Assembly: GCA_001800315.1 (NCBI GenBank)
Contig: MGVE01000010.1
Span: forward strand, 1-64,000
From: Elusimicrobia bacterium RIFOXYA2_FULL_47_53
GTDB lineage: Bacteria; Elusimicrobiota; Endomicrobiia; Endomicrobiales; XYA2-FULL-47-53
Direction: 5' to 3'
DNA: 64,000 nucleotides
The notes under the pieces were generated by a model. It was not told the origin of the DNA and ran no database searches. It saw only the letters and a program-made list of their open reading frames with translations. The position numbers and the translations under genes were made by a program. Positions 1 through 9,934 of the stretch are shown in pieces (the first letter of the stretch is position 1; each line of letters starts with the position of its first letter).

Positions 1-86
1 CGCGCGGACCCGTAGTGCTGATCAAACGAGCCATAACAACTCGCGGAAATAAGCATTGTCAATAATAATACAATTTTATTGTTCAT
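1..86 (-). CDS. N-terminus of a secreted protein truncated by the window edge (possibly PorV/UPF0164-like)
   Basis: Minus-strand ATG at 84-86 reads MNNKIVLLLTMLISASCYGSFDQHYGSAR..., a signal peptide open to the edge. Family is a guess. Confidence 0.4.
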   Translation of the reverse strand, partial: MNNKIVLLLTMLISASCYGSFDQHYGSA

Positions 87-166
87 AGTTAATTTTGTCC
101 TGACTGTGTATTAAACTTGGGGCCTTGGGTGCTTAACAACCTGAGAGTATAGGAACTAACAGGTGT

Positions 167-208
167 TTACCACTTAACACTTACCACTTATCCCTTACCA
201 CTTATCAC
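167..208. repeat. 7-bp tandem repeat (TTAYCAC-like), six units
   Basis: TTACCAC TTAACAC TTACCAC TTATCCC TTACCAC TTATCAC read directly. Confidence 0.9.
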
Positions 209-217
209 TGAACAAAG

Positions 218-655
218 TCATCTCGCCACAACGACAGAGCCGCTGAATATCTTGCCGTCCGCCTCAATCTGATAAAAATACACGCCTGAGGAGACAATAT
301 TTCCGTCTCTGTCTTTGCCGTCCCAGTAGAGTACCGTCTCGGTCTCGCGCGGCAGGCTGTCCTTTATGGACTCTCCGTCAATATTATAGATAGCCGACGA
401 AATCTCCGAATAATTCGGATTGTCAACCGTAATTTTTACGCGTGAAAAAGAAAGGTCGGTCTCGTCCGGAGAAAATACCTTTGGCTCAACTTTGGATACC
501 GCAAAATATTCCGCTGAGGGAGCCAGAAGAGCTGTTTGATTTGAGTAAGCGGGTACTGAAGATTGAGAGGCGGTCAAAGGAAAAGAAAACGGAATAATGG
601 ATACAACCAAAACCAGAAAGCGAACCGATGCGGATTTATAATATGATATTTTCAT
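218..655 (-). CDS. Secreted protein with FlgD Ig-like / T9SS-type C-terminal domain
   Basis: Signal peptide, then C-terminal LYWDGKDRDGNIVSSGVYFYQIEADGKIFSGSVVVAR typical of FlgD_ig/sorting-like domains. Confidence 0.7.
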   Translation of the reverse strand: MKISYYKSASVRFLVLVVSIIPFSFPLTASQSSVPAYSNQTALLAPSAEYFAVSKVEPKVFSPDETDLSFSRVKITVDNPNYSEISSAIYNIDGESIKDSLPRETETVLYWDGKDRDGNIVSSGVYFYQIEADGKIFSGSVVVAR

Positions 656-887
656 AGCTCCCTGAATAAGAACAATGCGACGCCTAAATACCGATAAATC
701 ACGATAAAATAAGCATATTTTGCCTTTTCAGGAAAAGTATAATCAATATTAGTCAAGTTGTCAATAGTTTATTAGCAAATATATTGATTTTACCATTCAA
801 TATATATATTTGTTTCTGAACCGCTTAATAAAAAGGCTAAATTAACATCAAAATCTTCGGAACCTATTGGCGAGAAGCGGTAAAGCG

Positions 888-3257
888 TTATTTTACTATC
901 AGTTTTTCATCGGCATTTAAAAAGACAAAACCAATTAAGACACCGTCACGCTTCCTGATAAAGCTGACTTTCCCGGACTCGGTCCTGGCAGACCTGACCT
1001 TCCCCCTTATATACAGCTCGGCCCTTGAATTCAGGCAACCCGAAAGGCGCATAACAACAACGCCGCCCTTCGCGCTGATATCAAGAATCTCGGCCGTAGA
1101 ATACCTGAGCGTCAGGCCTCCCGGGAGAACAAGATTTAAAGGAAGGCACAATGATTTCCGTTTATCAATTTCAACAGCGCCGGAAGCGGGAAACGATGTT
1201 TTCTTCTTTTCCCCGGGCAAAACCATTTTAACCGATGTTTTCCTTGCTTCGTCGTGACAGTTAGCCAGAAATAGAAATCCGGAGCTCTCATTGCTTCTTA
1301 AGACCGTGTGAATATCGCGCGTTACCGTTATTGAAGGGCGCGCTCCGGCAAAGGATGCTATTTTCTCAGCGACATCCAGTTGATAGTCAAACATATGATT
1401 TATACCGAACCCGGCTATAACCGCCCTGCCCTTGCCGTATTCGGTTATAACTCCACAAGGATTACCGGCGGAATCTTTTGCGAAAACGCGCGCCTTATTT
1501 GAAACAGAAAAAAGGCTCATCTCGCCCTGAGCGAGATAGTCCCTGCCCTCCATATAATAAAACAAATTCTTGCTGAGCCGCTTTTCGGCCTTAACGCCGA
1601 GGCTCTCCGAAAGAACGGCGCATTCATCAAAACCCAGGGTTTTATCGGGAAGCCCGGGGTTAAGCACAAGGCTGCCGCCGCGAAAAACAAAATCGGCTAA
1701 TTTTTTCTGCGTCTGCTCGTCCATAAAGTCAAGCGAAAACACAAAAATTATTTTTTGAGCGAGCATTTCCTCAACGGAAGCTCTTTGCAGGTCCAGAAAG
1801 GAAAAGTTTATGTTAAGAAGCTGGATAAGCCGGACCATACCGTCGTAAAACAGCTGGGTTTTATTCCACTCCCAGGACTCAACCTGCGGTCCGGAGAGAT
1901 ATTCGGTAGTAAAAAGCGGAGGGTAAAAACCGACAGCCGCGTCGCATTTTTTCCGCGTTTTTGCCAACTGAGCGCCGAAAGTTTTAACCAGGCTTCCAAA
2001 ATCGGAAATCGGCTTGTAGTGGCTTTTAATTTCCCCTTTAGGGCCTACCGGCGCCTGCCACTCGTGGTAGGTTCCGAATGCCCCAAAGACCGGCTCGTTT
2101 TTGCCTCCGGAAAACATATAGCAGTTTAAAGCGTTTAACCCGTGAGCCGTGGAAATCTTAAGGTTAAGTTCCACATCCTGGGGATACAGCCTCGGCCTGT
2201 CGCGCATTATGCCAGTCTGCAGTTCAGCGCAGATGGAAGGGACTCCCGGGCTTGTTATCATCTTAACTACTTCCGATGTTATGGAAATATCATGAAAGTT
2301 TTCGTAATCCAGCCTGCGCATCTGATAAGCGCCGCCGAAAACTGTTTTCGGCTCAACCCCGGCGAAATCACGGAACATCATAGTTGTCATAGGGCTGTAA
2401 ATACCGCGGCCGCGGACATCAAAATCATAAAATTGCGGAATATTCGCCAGCACCGGCAAAGCTATCCCGTGTTTCTTCACATTTCTGTTCAGCAGGGCAA
2501 AATAGTTCGCGTAGTAATGCTGATAGAAGTTCATCCAGTCCCAGAGCATGACCTTGTTCTGCGAGTCCCGTCCGTCGGACGGCTGTCTGATCTCGGGAAA
2601 ATCTTTATAAGCGGTTTTATAAGCGGAATTTATATCGGCTATTCCGGCATACTTGTTTTTGAGAAAATCTGAGTACATTTTTTCGGTTTTTGGGCTGTAA
2701 TCGGCGGCCTTGTTGAGCCAATGCACCATGCCGATCTCATTGCAGAGCTGGACCAAAATGATATTGCCAGCGGGATATTGGTTCTCGCTGATAATGGGCA
2801 GGAGTTCATCGTGCCATTTTGAGGTAAAACTCTGGAAAGTATCGTTTAAATAACTCAGCAGAGTCACATGCGGCAGGTTAGTGACTTCTTTACCCTTTAC
2901 AAACACCTCGGGGTACTTTTCAAGCAGCCATGAGGGTATACCCTCGTTAACCATCTCGGCGTTGGAAACCGGGCCCACCCTGGCGATAAATTTAAGCCCT
3001 GCTTTCCGGACCTTTTTGAGATAGGCGAGCAGGTTTCTCTGCGGATGGGTTTTTCCGTCAAAATCAAAAACTCCTTCTTCAGGCTCGTGCCAGGACCACG
3101 GGATATAGGAACTGACAGTGTTAAGGCCGGCTCTTTTCGCGATAGCAAGATGCTTGTCCCACTGAGACGGCGCTATGCGGAAGTAGTGTATCTCGCCGGA
3201 ATAAACAAAAAACGGCTTTGAATCAAGCTCAAAACAATTGTTTTTTGCCTCAATCAT
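888..3257 (-). CDS. Beta-galactosidase, GH35-type
   Basis: N-terminal FFVYSGEIHYFRIAPSQWDKHLAIAKRAGLNTVSSYIPWSWHEPEEGVFDF is characteristic of GH35; 789 aa. Confidence 0.85.
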   Translation of the reverse strand: MIEAKNNCFELDSKPFFVYSGEIHYFRIAPSQWDKHLAIAKRAGLNTVSSYIPWSWHEPEEGVFDFDGKTHPQRNLLAYLKKVRKAGLKFIARVGPVSNAEMVNEGIPSWLLEKYPEVFVKGKEVTNLPHVTLLSYLNDTFQSFTSKWHDELLPIISENQYPAGNIILVQLCNEIGMVHWLNKAADYSPKTEKMYSDFLKNKYAGIADINSAYKTAYKDFPEIRQPSDGRDSQNKVMLWDWMNFYQHYYANYFALLNRNVKKHGIALPVLANIPQFYDFDVRGRGIYSPMTTMMFRDFAGVEPKTVFGGAYQMRRLDYENFHDISITSEVVKMITSPGVPSICAELQTGIMRDRPRLYPQDVELNLKISTAHGLNALNCYMFSGGKNEPVFGAFGTYHEWQAPVGPKGEIKSHYKPISDFGSLVKTFGAQLAKTRKKCDAAVGFYPPLFTTEYLSGPQVESWEWNKTQLFYDGMVRLIQLLNINFSFLDLQRASVEEMLAQKIIFVFSLDFMDEQTQKKLADFVFRGGSLVLNPGLPDKTLGFDECAVLSESLGVKAEKRLSKNLFYYMEGRDYLAQGEMSLFSVSNKARVFAKDSAGNPCGVITEYGKGRAVIAGFGINHMFDYQLDVAEKIASFAGARPSITVTRDIHTVLRSNESSGFLFLANCHDEARKTSVKMVLPGEKKKTSFPASGAVEIDKRKSLCLPLNLVLPGGLTLRYSTAEILDISAKGGVVVMRLSGCLNSRAELYIRGKVRSARTESGKVSFIRKRDGVLIGFVFLNADEKLIVK

Positions 3258-3277
3258 ACAGTTTTCTCCAATAAAAA

Positions 3278-3305
3278 CAGGGCAGAGAGTTTCCGCTCTG
3301 CCCTG
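3278..3305 (-). terminator. Hairpin between two minus-strand genes
   Basis: CAGGGCAGAG...CTCTGCCCTG inverted repeat in the intergenic region. Confidence 0.6.
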
Positions 3306-3322
3306 GCCTTAACATATAATTC

Positions 3323-5890
3323 TTAGAATGTCAGCTCAAAGGACACTTTCGTGAAGTTGTCATCAAAGGGATAACCGGCCGGCTCCCATGCTCTTTCCGG
3401 ATACCTTGAGGTCTTATATTCCGCGAACAGCTTCGCGTTGGAACTCATATAATATTCATACCTCACATTAAGCCAGTTGAAAAAATACTTCGCCCATGTA
3501 TCCTGGTCTTCAGCTTCGGAATAAAACATCTTAAACCATACGGCCGTTTTTGAACTGATTTGATTTCTCAAATACAGCTCGCTCTTGCTGACTATGGTAT
3601 TTCTAAGGCCTCCGGTGGTGAACCCCGTCACAAAACCAGACCTGCTTGAAGCATAATCATACTTTTCGCGGGTTCTTTCAAAACTCAGGGTTACATCCAG
3701 CCCGGCATAACCGTAATAACCCACGCCAAAATTTGAACGGTATTTAAAATATTTATTGTTTGAAAGCCTGGTAAGGTCGTCATAGGCGGTAAAGAGCTGG
3801 AACCCGTTATATTTTTCCGTCAGCTGGATATTATACCCTTTCTGGTCTGCGTCGGAATCATCAAACCACGCCGGTTCCTTCCTGAAAGAAGGCTTGTATT
3901 CTGTGCCTACAAAACGGTATTCCATGGAGAGAATAGACCCGGGCAGGAACAACTCATTTGCTTCAATCTTGCCTCTGTACATAGGGTCAAAAAGCTTTAT
4001 CGTCTGAGGATACTGATTACTGTAAAGCCAAACAGTGGGAGCATTGACATTATAAACACCGTACGCGTACTGCTCAAAGCTGTCCCAGCCAGCGTCCACC
4101 TCAAGCTGGATCGTTTTATCCATGAACCAGTGCCAGAGTTCCATATTGGCCACTGAATCTCTGTAAAGAGACCTGATATCCACGCTGTTGGTTTCCGTAA
4201 GCGTCCCGTTTGAAACCCGTGAGGCGTTTTCAACTTTTCCGGAAGCGTAGTCATGAACTCCATATAGAACCAATTTTGTGTCGGGATAATAGCTTATCCA
4301 GCGTGTGCCGAGCACATACGAATCGTTAGGCCGGTTAATGTAAAAAGCATGATAGTTAAATCTGTCAATATCGCCTTCAACTGTCGCTCCTTTCCAGCCG
4401 TATCCGCCCAGAGAAGGAAGCGAGAATGTGTATTTAGAATATTCAACCCAGATATTTCCGATCGTGATATTGGTCAAATAAAAATTCAAATTATTGCCCA
4501 TAACCTGAATAGACGGAAAATTGGCCGCTGGCGCCTGAGCCACATAAACTATCCTGCCGGAATCGTCATCGGCATTCTTCAGATAGACCGAATCACTGAA
4601 ATTCTGGCTTACGCTGGCGAACTCAAAGCGGCCTGAATAATCCCCGGCTTTCGCGCTGGCGACCAGCTTAGCCCAGTGAGTCATCCTCTGGGCTTCTTCG
4701 GGAGTCTGCATAAACTCCGAATAAATCACGCCGCTAAGGTCAACATTTCCTATTGAGGGCACCGCAAGCCTTAACTTTTCCACGACGGCCGGAGGAGTGG
4801 CCAGCGTGGCGTTTAATCCCACTCCGGAAATATAAAACTGGTCAACCCAGACCTTACCGCTGGACGATGCCCCGGTCTTGTTCCATACGCCTATTTCGTA
4901 ACCCTTAACTGCCGAAATATCCGGAATCTGAGGAGCATTATTGGAAACTGAAACTAATTTAAAATCCGAAATTTTTGAGGCCAGCAAAACCCATTTCGTG
5001 GATTTCATGGCGTTATAGTCGTCATAACTCCACATATTGCCCTGAGCGTCAAACAGGCTTATTCTGAAAACATTGTCGGAACCGTCGCCCTTTATCCATA
5101 TTTTAATATCTTCAGCGCCGTTCCAGTCAAGGCCGTCGGCGGACTGCCACACGGCAGAAACCCAGGTATTAACAACATTAGACAAATAATAGCTCATCTC
5201 CATTGAATAATCGCCGTCATGCAAAAGCCTTGAAGACTGCAGGCTCAGAGAGGAGTCGTTGCCTGTTTTAACATTGTAAAAGTCGTTGGTGTTCACCCTC
5301 TCAAACCCGTCTATCAACACCTTATTTGATCTTTTGATGTTAGCTTCTGGAGTTTCCGTCACCTTTTGTTTAATTTCAGCTTCGCCCTCAAAACCGACAT
5401 CATCAATAAATATGACCCCGCTGACCTGAATATCGTTGAAAATAAAGCTTATGTTATCTATTGACTCGGTCCTGACATCAACAAACGAGGAGAGAGGTAT
5501 TTTTACTTTCTGCCAATCCATAGTAACATCAAAATAAGCGTTGGTGGGAATCTTCTTCTCCAGGCCGTTTTTATCTTTCATGCTTATTTCAAACTGTTCT
5601 CCGCCTATTTCTCCTTTGATGAAAAAAGACAGAAACTCCTGTTTTGAAGCGTCATAATTTTTTAGCGGCAGGCCGAAACCCGCATAACCTCCGTCAACGA
5701 TATTGTATTTTATCATTGTCACCTTGTCGCGCTCCCGGCCGGCGTCAACCGGACCGGCATTAAAAACGCTTCCCTTGTCGTCCTTAAATTGAAAGGGGTA
5801 AGGATTGGTTTTATCAAAATCAGAAACTATGGCAGCTCCAGCAGCTGATGTGATCAGAAGGAAGACCAAAGCATACGCCAATCGATTCAT
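3323..5890 (-). CDS. Outer-membrane beta-barrel protein with N-terminal CBM-like domains
   Basis: Signal peptide; two sugar-binding-like beta-sandwich segments (DFDKTNPYPFQ..., IDGFERVNTNDFY...); alternating C-terminal strands ending in Phe (VSFELTF). Confidence 0.6.
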   Translation of the reverse strand: MNRLAYALVFLLITSAAGAAIVSDFDKTNPYPFQFKDDKGSVFNAGPVDAGRERDKVTMIKYNIVDGGYAGFGLPLKNYDASKQEFLSFFIKGEIGGEQFEISMKDKNGLEKKIPTNAYFDVTMDWQKVKIPLSSFVDVRTESIDNISFIFNDIQVSGVIFIDDVGFEGEAEIKQKVTETPEANIKRSNKVLIDGFERVNTNDFYNVKTGNDSSLSLQSSRLLHDGDYSMEMSYYLSNVVNTWVSAVWQSADGLDWNGAEDIKIWIKGDGSDNVFRISLFDAQGNMWSYDDYNAMKSTKWVLLASKISDFKLVSVSNNAPQIPDISAVKGYEIGVWNKTGASSSGKVWVDQFYISGVGLNATLATPPAVVEKLRLAVPSIGNVDLSGVIYSEFMQTPEEAQRMTHWAKLVASAKAGDYSGRFEFASVSQNFSDSVYLKNADDDSGRIVYVAQAPAANFPSIQVMGNNLNFYLTNITIGNIWVEYSKYTFSLPSLGGYGWKGATVEGDIDRFNYHAFYINRPNDSYVLGTRWISYYPDTKLVLYGVHDYASGKVENASRVSNGTLTETNSVDIRSLYRDSVANMELWHWFMDKTIQLEVDAGWDSFEQYAYGVYNVNAPTVWLYSNQYPQTIKLFDPMYRGKIEANELFLPGSILSMEYRFVGTEYKPSFRKEPAWFDDSDADQKGYNIQLTEKYNGFQLFTAYDDLTRLSNNKYFKYRSNFGVGYYGYAGLDVTLSFERTREKYDYASSRSGFVTGFTTGGLRNTIVSKSELYLRNQISSKTAVWFKMFYSEAEDQDTWAKYFFNWLNVRYEYYMSSNAKLFAEYKTSRYPERAWEPAGYPFDDNFTKVSFELTF

Positions 5891-5892
5891 TT

Positions 5893-7167
5893 TTATTCTC
5901 CTTGGGGGTCGGCCGAATTGCCGCTTTCATTATTATCGGTCTTAAAACACGCCGAGAGCCATCTTTGAACAGCCGGATGGCGCATAAAATACTTCCAGAC
6001 AAAACCTGAACGGTAATTCTCTATCATAAGCAAACTTATCCCCTGGTCAATGCCGAGATATTCATCGCACCACCAGTCGGCTTTAAGGTTAAAACTGTCC
6101 TTAAAACCATATTTGCCGTACAGCTCTGAACCATACTCGTCATACATAGTGCGAAGCGCTTCTAAGCAGAGTTCCGGAGCAAACGGCATTGACCCCGCGG
6201 CAGCTGAAGGAGCTATAGTGCCGTCGCAGTAAGAACTGCCCGGACCACCGCCATATCCCTTGTAGCCCCGGGGACCTATGGAAGCTGTAAGGCCCCACAC
6301 ATCTTGCGCAAAGCCCGGAAACTTGGCGGCGTTGTCAATACAATACTGCCTGTTTGCAAGCGTCGCCTGGACCGAGTTTTCCCAGTAATCCGCGTATAAA
6401 TCTTTTTTGCCCCTGAAATCAATCCAGGCATGGCTGTATTGATAGACGAACAGGGAGCCTGTGGGGCAGTAAATAAAATTATATTTTCCGTACCTGCCGT
6501 AATTTCTTGACCACGCGTGCCAGCAGGACCTCGGTATCGGGTTCGTGGGAGAGCCTATGGCAAGCGCGTAGAGTATCATGGCCTCATTATAGCTGTCCCA
6601 GTAGTATTGAAGAAACCCGTTTTCCGGGGTATACCCCATACACAGGACTTTTTTTCCCTTAAGCATCCACTTCCAGTCCACGCGCTCGTAAATTTCATTC
6701 GCGAGCGTATCTATCTCGCTGCCCTTGAAATATTCGCCGGCGGTAAGCGCTCCGGCGATAAAAAGAGCCGTATCAATGGAAGAAACCTCTGAATTCCACT
6801 CTCTCTGGCCTGTCTCCATGTCAAGAAAATGATAAAAGAAACCGTGTTCATTGGGCACGCTATTCTTAAAGGCCCTCAGCGTCCTGACTATCCTTATGTA
6901 CGCCTCGTTTTTGGGGATCCATTTATTCTCTACGCCTATGCAAAGAGCTGTAAGGGCAAAACCCACGGCAGCTATGCTGGAGGGTTTCTCCTCGGAAGAG
7001 CCGTCACGCACCATGCCATTATCCGGGTTTGACTGCTCCATAAAATAGGCGAAGGTATCTTTTGATACCATATCCAGAAACTCGGCGTCAGTCATCCTGG
7101 GAAACGCGGAACCGGCAGACAGCGCGATAAAAAGAACTGCTATAATGGGCCCGCGGCTATTTTTCAC
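5893..7167 (-). CDS. Glucoamylase-family (PF10091/GH144-like) secreted protein
   Basis: DTFAYFMEQSNPDNGMVRD...GPRGYKGYGGGPGS...DGTIAPSAAAGSMPFAPE...LGIDQG. The ORF is open to 7227, but a GTG at 7165-7167 (VKNSRGPIIAVLFIALSAGSA) gives a better signal peptide and only a short overlap with the upstream gene. Confidence 0.8.
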   Translation of the reverse strand: MKNSRGPIIAVLFIALSAGSAFPRMTDAEFLDMVSKDTFAYFMEQSNPDNGMVRDGSSEEKPSSIAAVGFALTALCIGVENKWIPKNEAYIRIVRTLRAFKNSVPNEHGFFYHFLDMETGQREWNSEVSSIDTALFIAGALTAGEYFKGSEIDTLANEIYERVDWKWMLKGKKVLCMGYTPENGFLQYYWDSYNEAMILYALAIGSPTNPIPRSCWHAWSRNYGRYGKYNFIYCPTGSLFVYQYSHAWIDFRGKKDLYADYWENSVQATLANRQYCIDNAAKFPGFAQDVWGLTASIGPRGYKGYGGGPGSSYCDGTIAPSAAAGSMPFAPELCLEALRTMYDEYGSELYGKYGFKDSFNLKADWWCDEYLGIDQGISLLMIENYRSGFVWKYFMRHPAVQRWLSACFKTDNNESGNSADPQGE

Positions 7168-7822
7168 TTTGAATTTTATATTTTGAGGCTGCCAGCTCAA
7201 TCTCGGACAGAATACTGTTTCTCTCATCGTCAGACCCTGAAACCCTGAGAGCTTTTGCCGCGTCCCTTGTCAGCGTAACAAAATCCGAAAATAAAGTAAC
7301 CAGAGCTTTTATTTCAGCCGCAAGGTCCTTGAGCTCGTCTTTACTCCTAAGCGAATAATTGCCGGTGAGGTCTCCCGAAGCAACGGCGCCGAGATTTTTC
7401 TTTAGTCTGTAAATTGGGCCGGCAAACCTGTGAGAAAGCACAAGGCTGCTGATAATAATGAATATAAATAAGGCCGACAAAAGCGGAATGAGGTTTTTGT
7501 TGGTGCGCACAAGGATCTTATTGAGCACATTGCGCTGATGCTGGCTGAGCATCTTTGCCTCTTGTTTCATAAAGGGCACAACTTCAATGGCCTGCCTGGT
7601 TCTGGCGGCCTCGTACTCCCGCATTCTTGTTACGGTCTGCAGGTCCTCGTTTAATCTGACTTCAGAAAACTCCCTTGTGACGGACCGCCAAATTCCCACA
7701 TAAACTCCGGCGCCGATAATAAGGGCGAACACCAGAAGAAAAACCACATTGAAAAACACATATTTAACCTGGATGGCGGGCTCAATCCATATTCTGCTGC
7801 GCTTGTATTCACTGTTTCCCAT
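7157..7822 (-). CDS. HAMP-domain membrane protein
   Basis: Two TM segments followed by HAMP (RFAGPIYRLKKNLGAVASGDLTGNYSLRSKDELKDLAAEI); no kinase or MCP domain. Confidence 0.65.
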   Translation of the reverse strand: MGNSEYKRSRIWIEPAIQVKYVFFNVVFLLVFALIIGAGVYVGIWRSVTREFSEVRLNEDLQTVTRMREYEAARTRQAIEVVPFMKQEAKMLSQHQRNVLNKILVRTNKNLIPLLSALFIFIIISSLVLSHRFAGPIYRLKKNLGAVASGDLTGNYSLRSKDELKDLAAEIKALVTLFSDFVTLTRDAAKALRVSGSDDERNSILSEIELAASKYKIQSEK

Positions 7823-7880
7823 AAAAACTCCTTATTAAATTCCAATCATTCAGCATCAGGGGCTCAGCAGGAAGAATCAA

Positions 7881-9107
7881 TCACTTCAGCGAAAGCACTC
7901 CCAGCAAAATCTTGTCTTCCTTTGGAATATAACACCAGTTGACTTTAGCCTGCGTATTATCATTATAGTCAAGGTCGTGAATAGCCACGGTAACACCTAT
8001 CTTACCGCCTTTTTTGGGATTAACACCTAAGTAGTCCCACCTGATAGCGGCTTCAATCTGGTAGCCCCTGTCCCAATCCAGCTCCCCGATAACTGAAGCC
8101 GTAGTAATATTTTTTCCTCCGTCGCTTCCCTGGAACCAGGCCCAGGATTGAGGCTTGCCATCGGCGCCGGTGGGAGCAAACCCAATCTGAAAATACGCTG
8201 TATTCCCCCAGATAAGGCCTTTATTGCCCGGGTCTATGTAGAGCTCAACGCAATCTTCCTGCCAAATATTGGCGCCGTTTTCCCGGCAGAAAATCTGATC
8301 GTCTATGACTCTCGCGGAAAAATACAGGTACTCGTAGTCCCATAGGAATGAGGCGGTTACATTAAGGTCCTGCGGCGAATCAATTTCGCCCGACTCCAGC
8401 TTCTTTAAAGGGTCAAAACTGATAGATTTAGGCGATTCCCAGTCGTTCAGGTTACCGTCAATCGCGAGCACCTGATCTTTTCTTAAACTCGCCGCGGAGG
8501 CTTTCAGTTGATCCGGTTCGGCGGCAAAGTAAATATAATCAATGTAAATAGCTCCGGATTTTCTTGTAGCCGTCTCATTAAAAACAAAAACCAGTTCCTT
8601 CATTGAGGACCAGTCCGATATATCCTTAAAAACCGAAAGGGGTATAATGAACCTGCCCCATTCGTCTGTAATGCCCTGGAGAAGATATTTTGAGCTCTGA
8701 CGGAGATTCTTCAATTCAAGCGAAACAGCCTTTGTAAAACCTTCCTGTTTGTCTCCCTTTATATACATAACGAGGTATTTAAAATCCTCAAGATTAGCGT
8801 TGTTAAGCTGCGTAAAATATCCGTTTGAAGCAATATTTGGAAATTCGTTTACATAGGTCCTTGAAGTGCTTATATCGTAGCTGAGTTTTAAGGCGTGGCC
8901 GGTGCCCTCAAGAGCGTTTTGCGCGCTGAAAACGGAAACACAATACTGCTCCGTATCTTTTGGATTGCAGTTCCAGCAGCCGGTATTTCCGCCAAGCACA
9001 TTGGTAAGTTTAGCGGAGTTAAAATCGTCAACCAGAAGCCGCATGGCGGCATCGGCTTTGCCGGCGACAAACATTGAGGCAATAAGAACGGCGATGAGAA
9101 ATCTCAT
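7881..9107 (-). CDS. Secreted protein with CIA30/CBM11-like N-terminal and CBM9-like C-terminal domains
   Basis: LLVDDFNSAKLTNVLGGNTGCWNCNPKDTEQ, then FLWDYEYLYFSARVIDDQIF...VELYIDPGN typical of CBM9-like domains. Confidence 0.65.
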   Translation of the reverse strand: MRFLIAVLIASMFVAGKADAAMRLLVDDFNSAKLTNVLGGNTGCWNCNPKDTEQYCVSVFSAQNALEGTGHALKLSYDISTSRTYVNEFPNIASNGYFTQLNNANLEDFKYLVMYIKGDKQEGFTKAVSLELKNLRQSSKYLLQGITDEWGRFIIPLSVFKDISDWSSMKELVFVFNETATRKSGAIYIDYIYFAAEPDQLKASAASLRKDQVLAIDGNLNDWESPKSISFDPLKKLESGEIDSPQDLNVTASFLWDYEYLYFSARVIDDQIFCRENGANIWQEDCVELYIDPGNKGLIWGNTAYFQIGFAPTGADGKPQSWAWFQGSDGGKNITTASVIGELDWDRGYQIEAAIRWDYLGVNPKKGGKIGVTVAIHDLDYNDNTQAKVNWCYIPKEDKILLGVLSLK

Positions 9108-9121
9108 TAATTAATACGAAA

Positions 9122-9177
9122 GAGGCTGCAAAGCATCCAGCCCGCGCACGGGGCGCGAATCCGGGCTTTGCAGCCTC
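9122..9177 (-). terminator. Strong stem-loop, likely terminator/stabiliser of the 9192-9836 transcript
   Basis: Perfect 13-bp arms GAGGCTGCAAAGC/GCTTTGCAGCCTC. Confidence 0.65.
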
Positions 9178-9191
9178 AAATCGTAATATCC

Positions 9192-9836
9192 TTATTTTAC
9201 GAAAGCGATCTCATCAACATAGATGGCGCCTGATTTCTTTGTGACCTGGGAATCCTCAAACACAATAACAAACTCGTTGATCATGTTCCAGTTTGTTATC
9301 TTGTTGAACTTAGCAAAAGGAATCTCTACGAGGTTCCAGTTCTCGCCGACATACTCAACATAAACGAAGCTGGATTCCATGGAGCTCTTCAGCTCAACTT
9401 TAAACTTATTGGTAAATCCGGCATCTTTGTCTCCCTTTACCCAGAAGGAAAGTTTGCTGAAACCGGTGAGGTTCTGATCCTCAAGCTTCATCCAAAGGCC
9501 GTTGTAGGAAGGGTTTGATGAATCTACATCATAAGTTATCATGAGGCTCTGGCCTTTCTCGCCGTAACCGGGCTTAATGAAATCCGCCTTGCATCCCTGC
9601 GTCTTGTCATTCGGATCTTTATTCCAGGCTCCGAACGCGCCGCCAAGGTTATTGATAAGCTCGCCCGAATCAAAATCCGCTACCATCAGAAGTTTGCTCT
9701 TGGCGATTGCCGGAGATGCAACTTCAGATTTTGCCTCTGCTTTTCTCTCAGCGGTCTTTTTTGAAGCCGCGAAACCAAGATCTGCAACCAAAAGCCCAAC
9801 CGTAAGACACAGCACTGAAACCAATACTTTACGCAT
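9192..9836 (-). CDS. Secreted CBM/CIA30-like domain protein
   Basis: LMVADFDSGELINNLGGAFGAWNKDPNDKTQGCKADF...SGAIYVDEIAFVK; paralogous to 9935-10564. Confidence 0.65.
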   Translation of the reverse strand: MRKVLVSVLCLTVGLLVADLGFAASKKTAERKAEAKSEVASPAIAKSKLLMVADFDSGELINNLGGAFGAWNKDPNDKTQGCKADFIKPGYGEKGQSLMITYDVDSSNPSYNGLWMKLEDQNLTGFSKLSFWVKGDKDAGFTNKFKVELKSSMESSFVYVEYVGENWNLVEIPFAKFNKITNWNMINEFVIVFEDSQVTKKSGAIYVDEIAFVK

Positions 9837-9934
9837 TGTACGCCTCCGTTAGTTTATTCACTCCAAATATGTTGGAATGTATTGTGAGCAAAGAACGCTT
9901 CAACGACTAAACAATCACCACCTCCCGATATTAA

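Noticed and set aside
167-208. CRISPR array
   Set aside because: Units are 7 bp without spacers; no cas genes or regularly spaced repeats anywhere read.
7157-7822. Chemoreceptor (MCP) call
   Set aside because: TM-HAMP only; too short and no MCP signalling domain.
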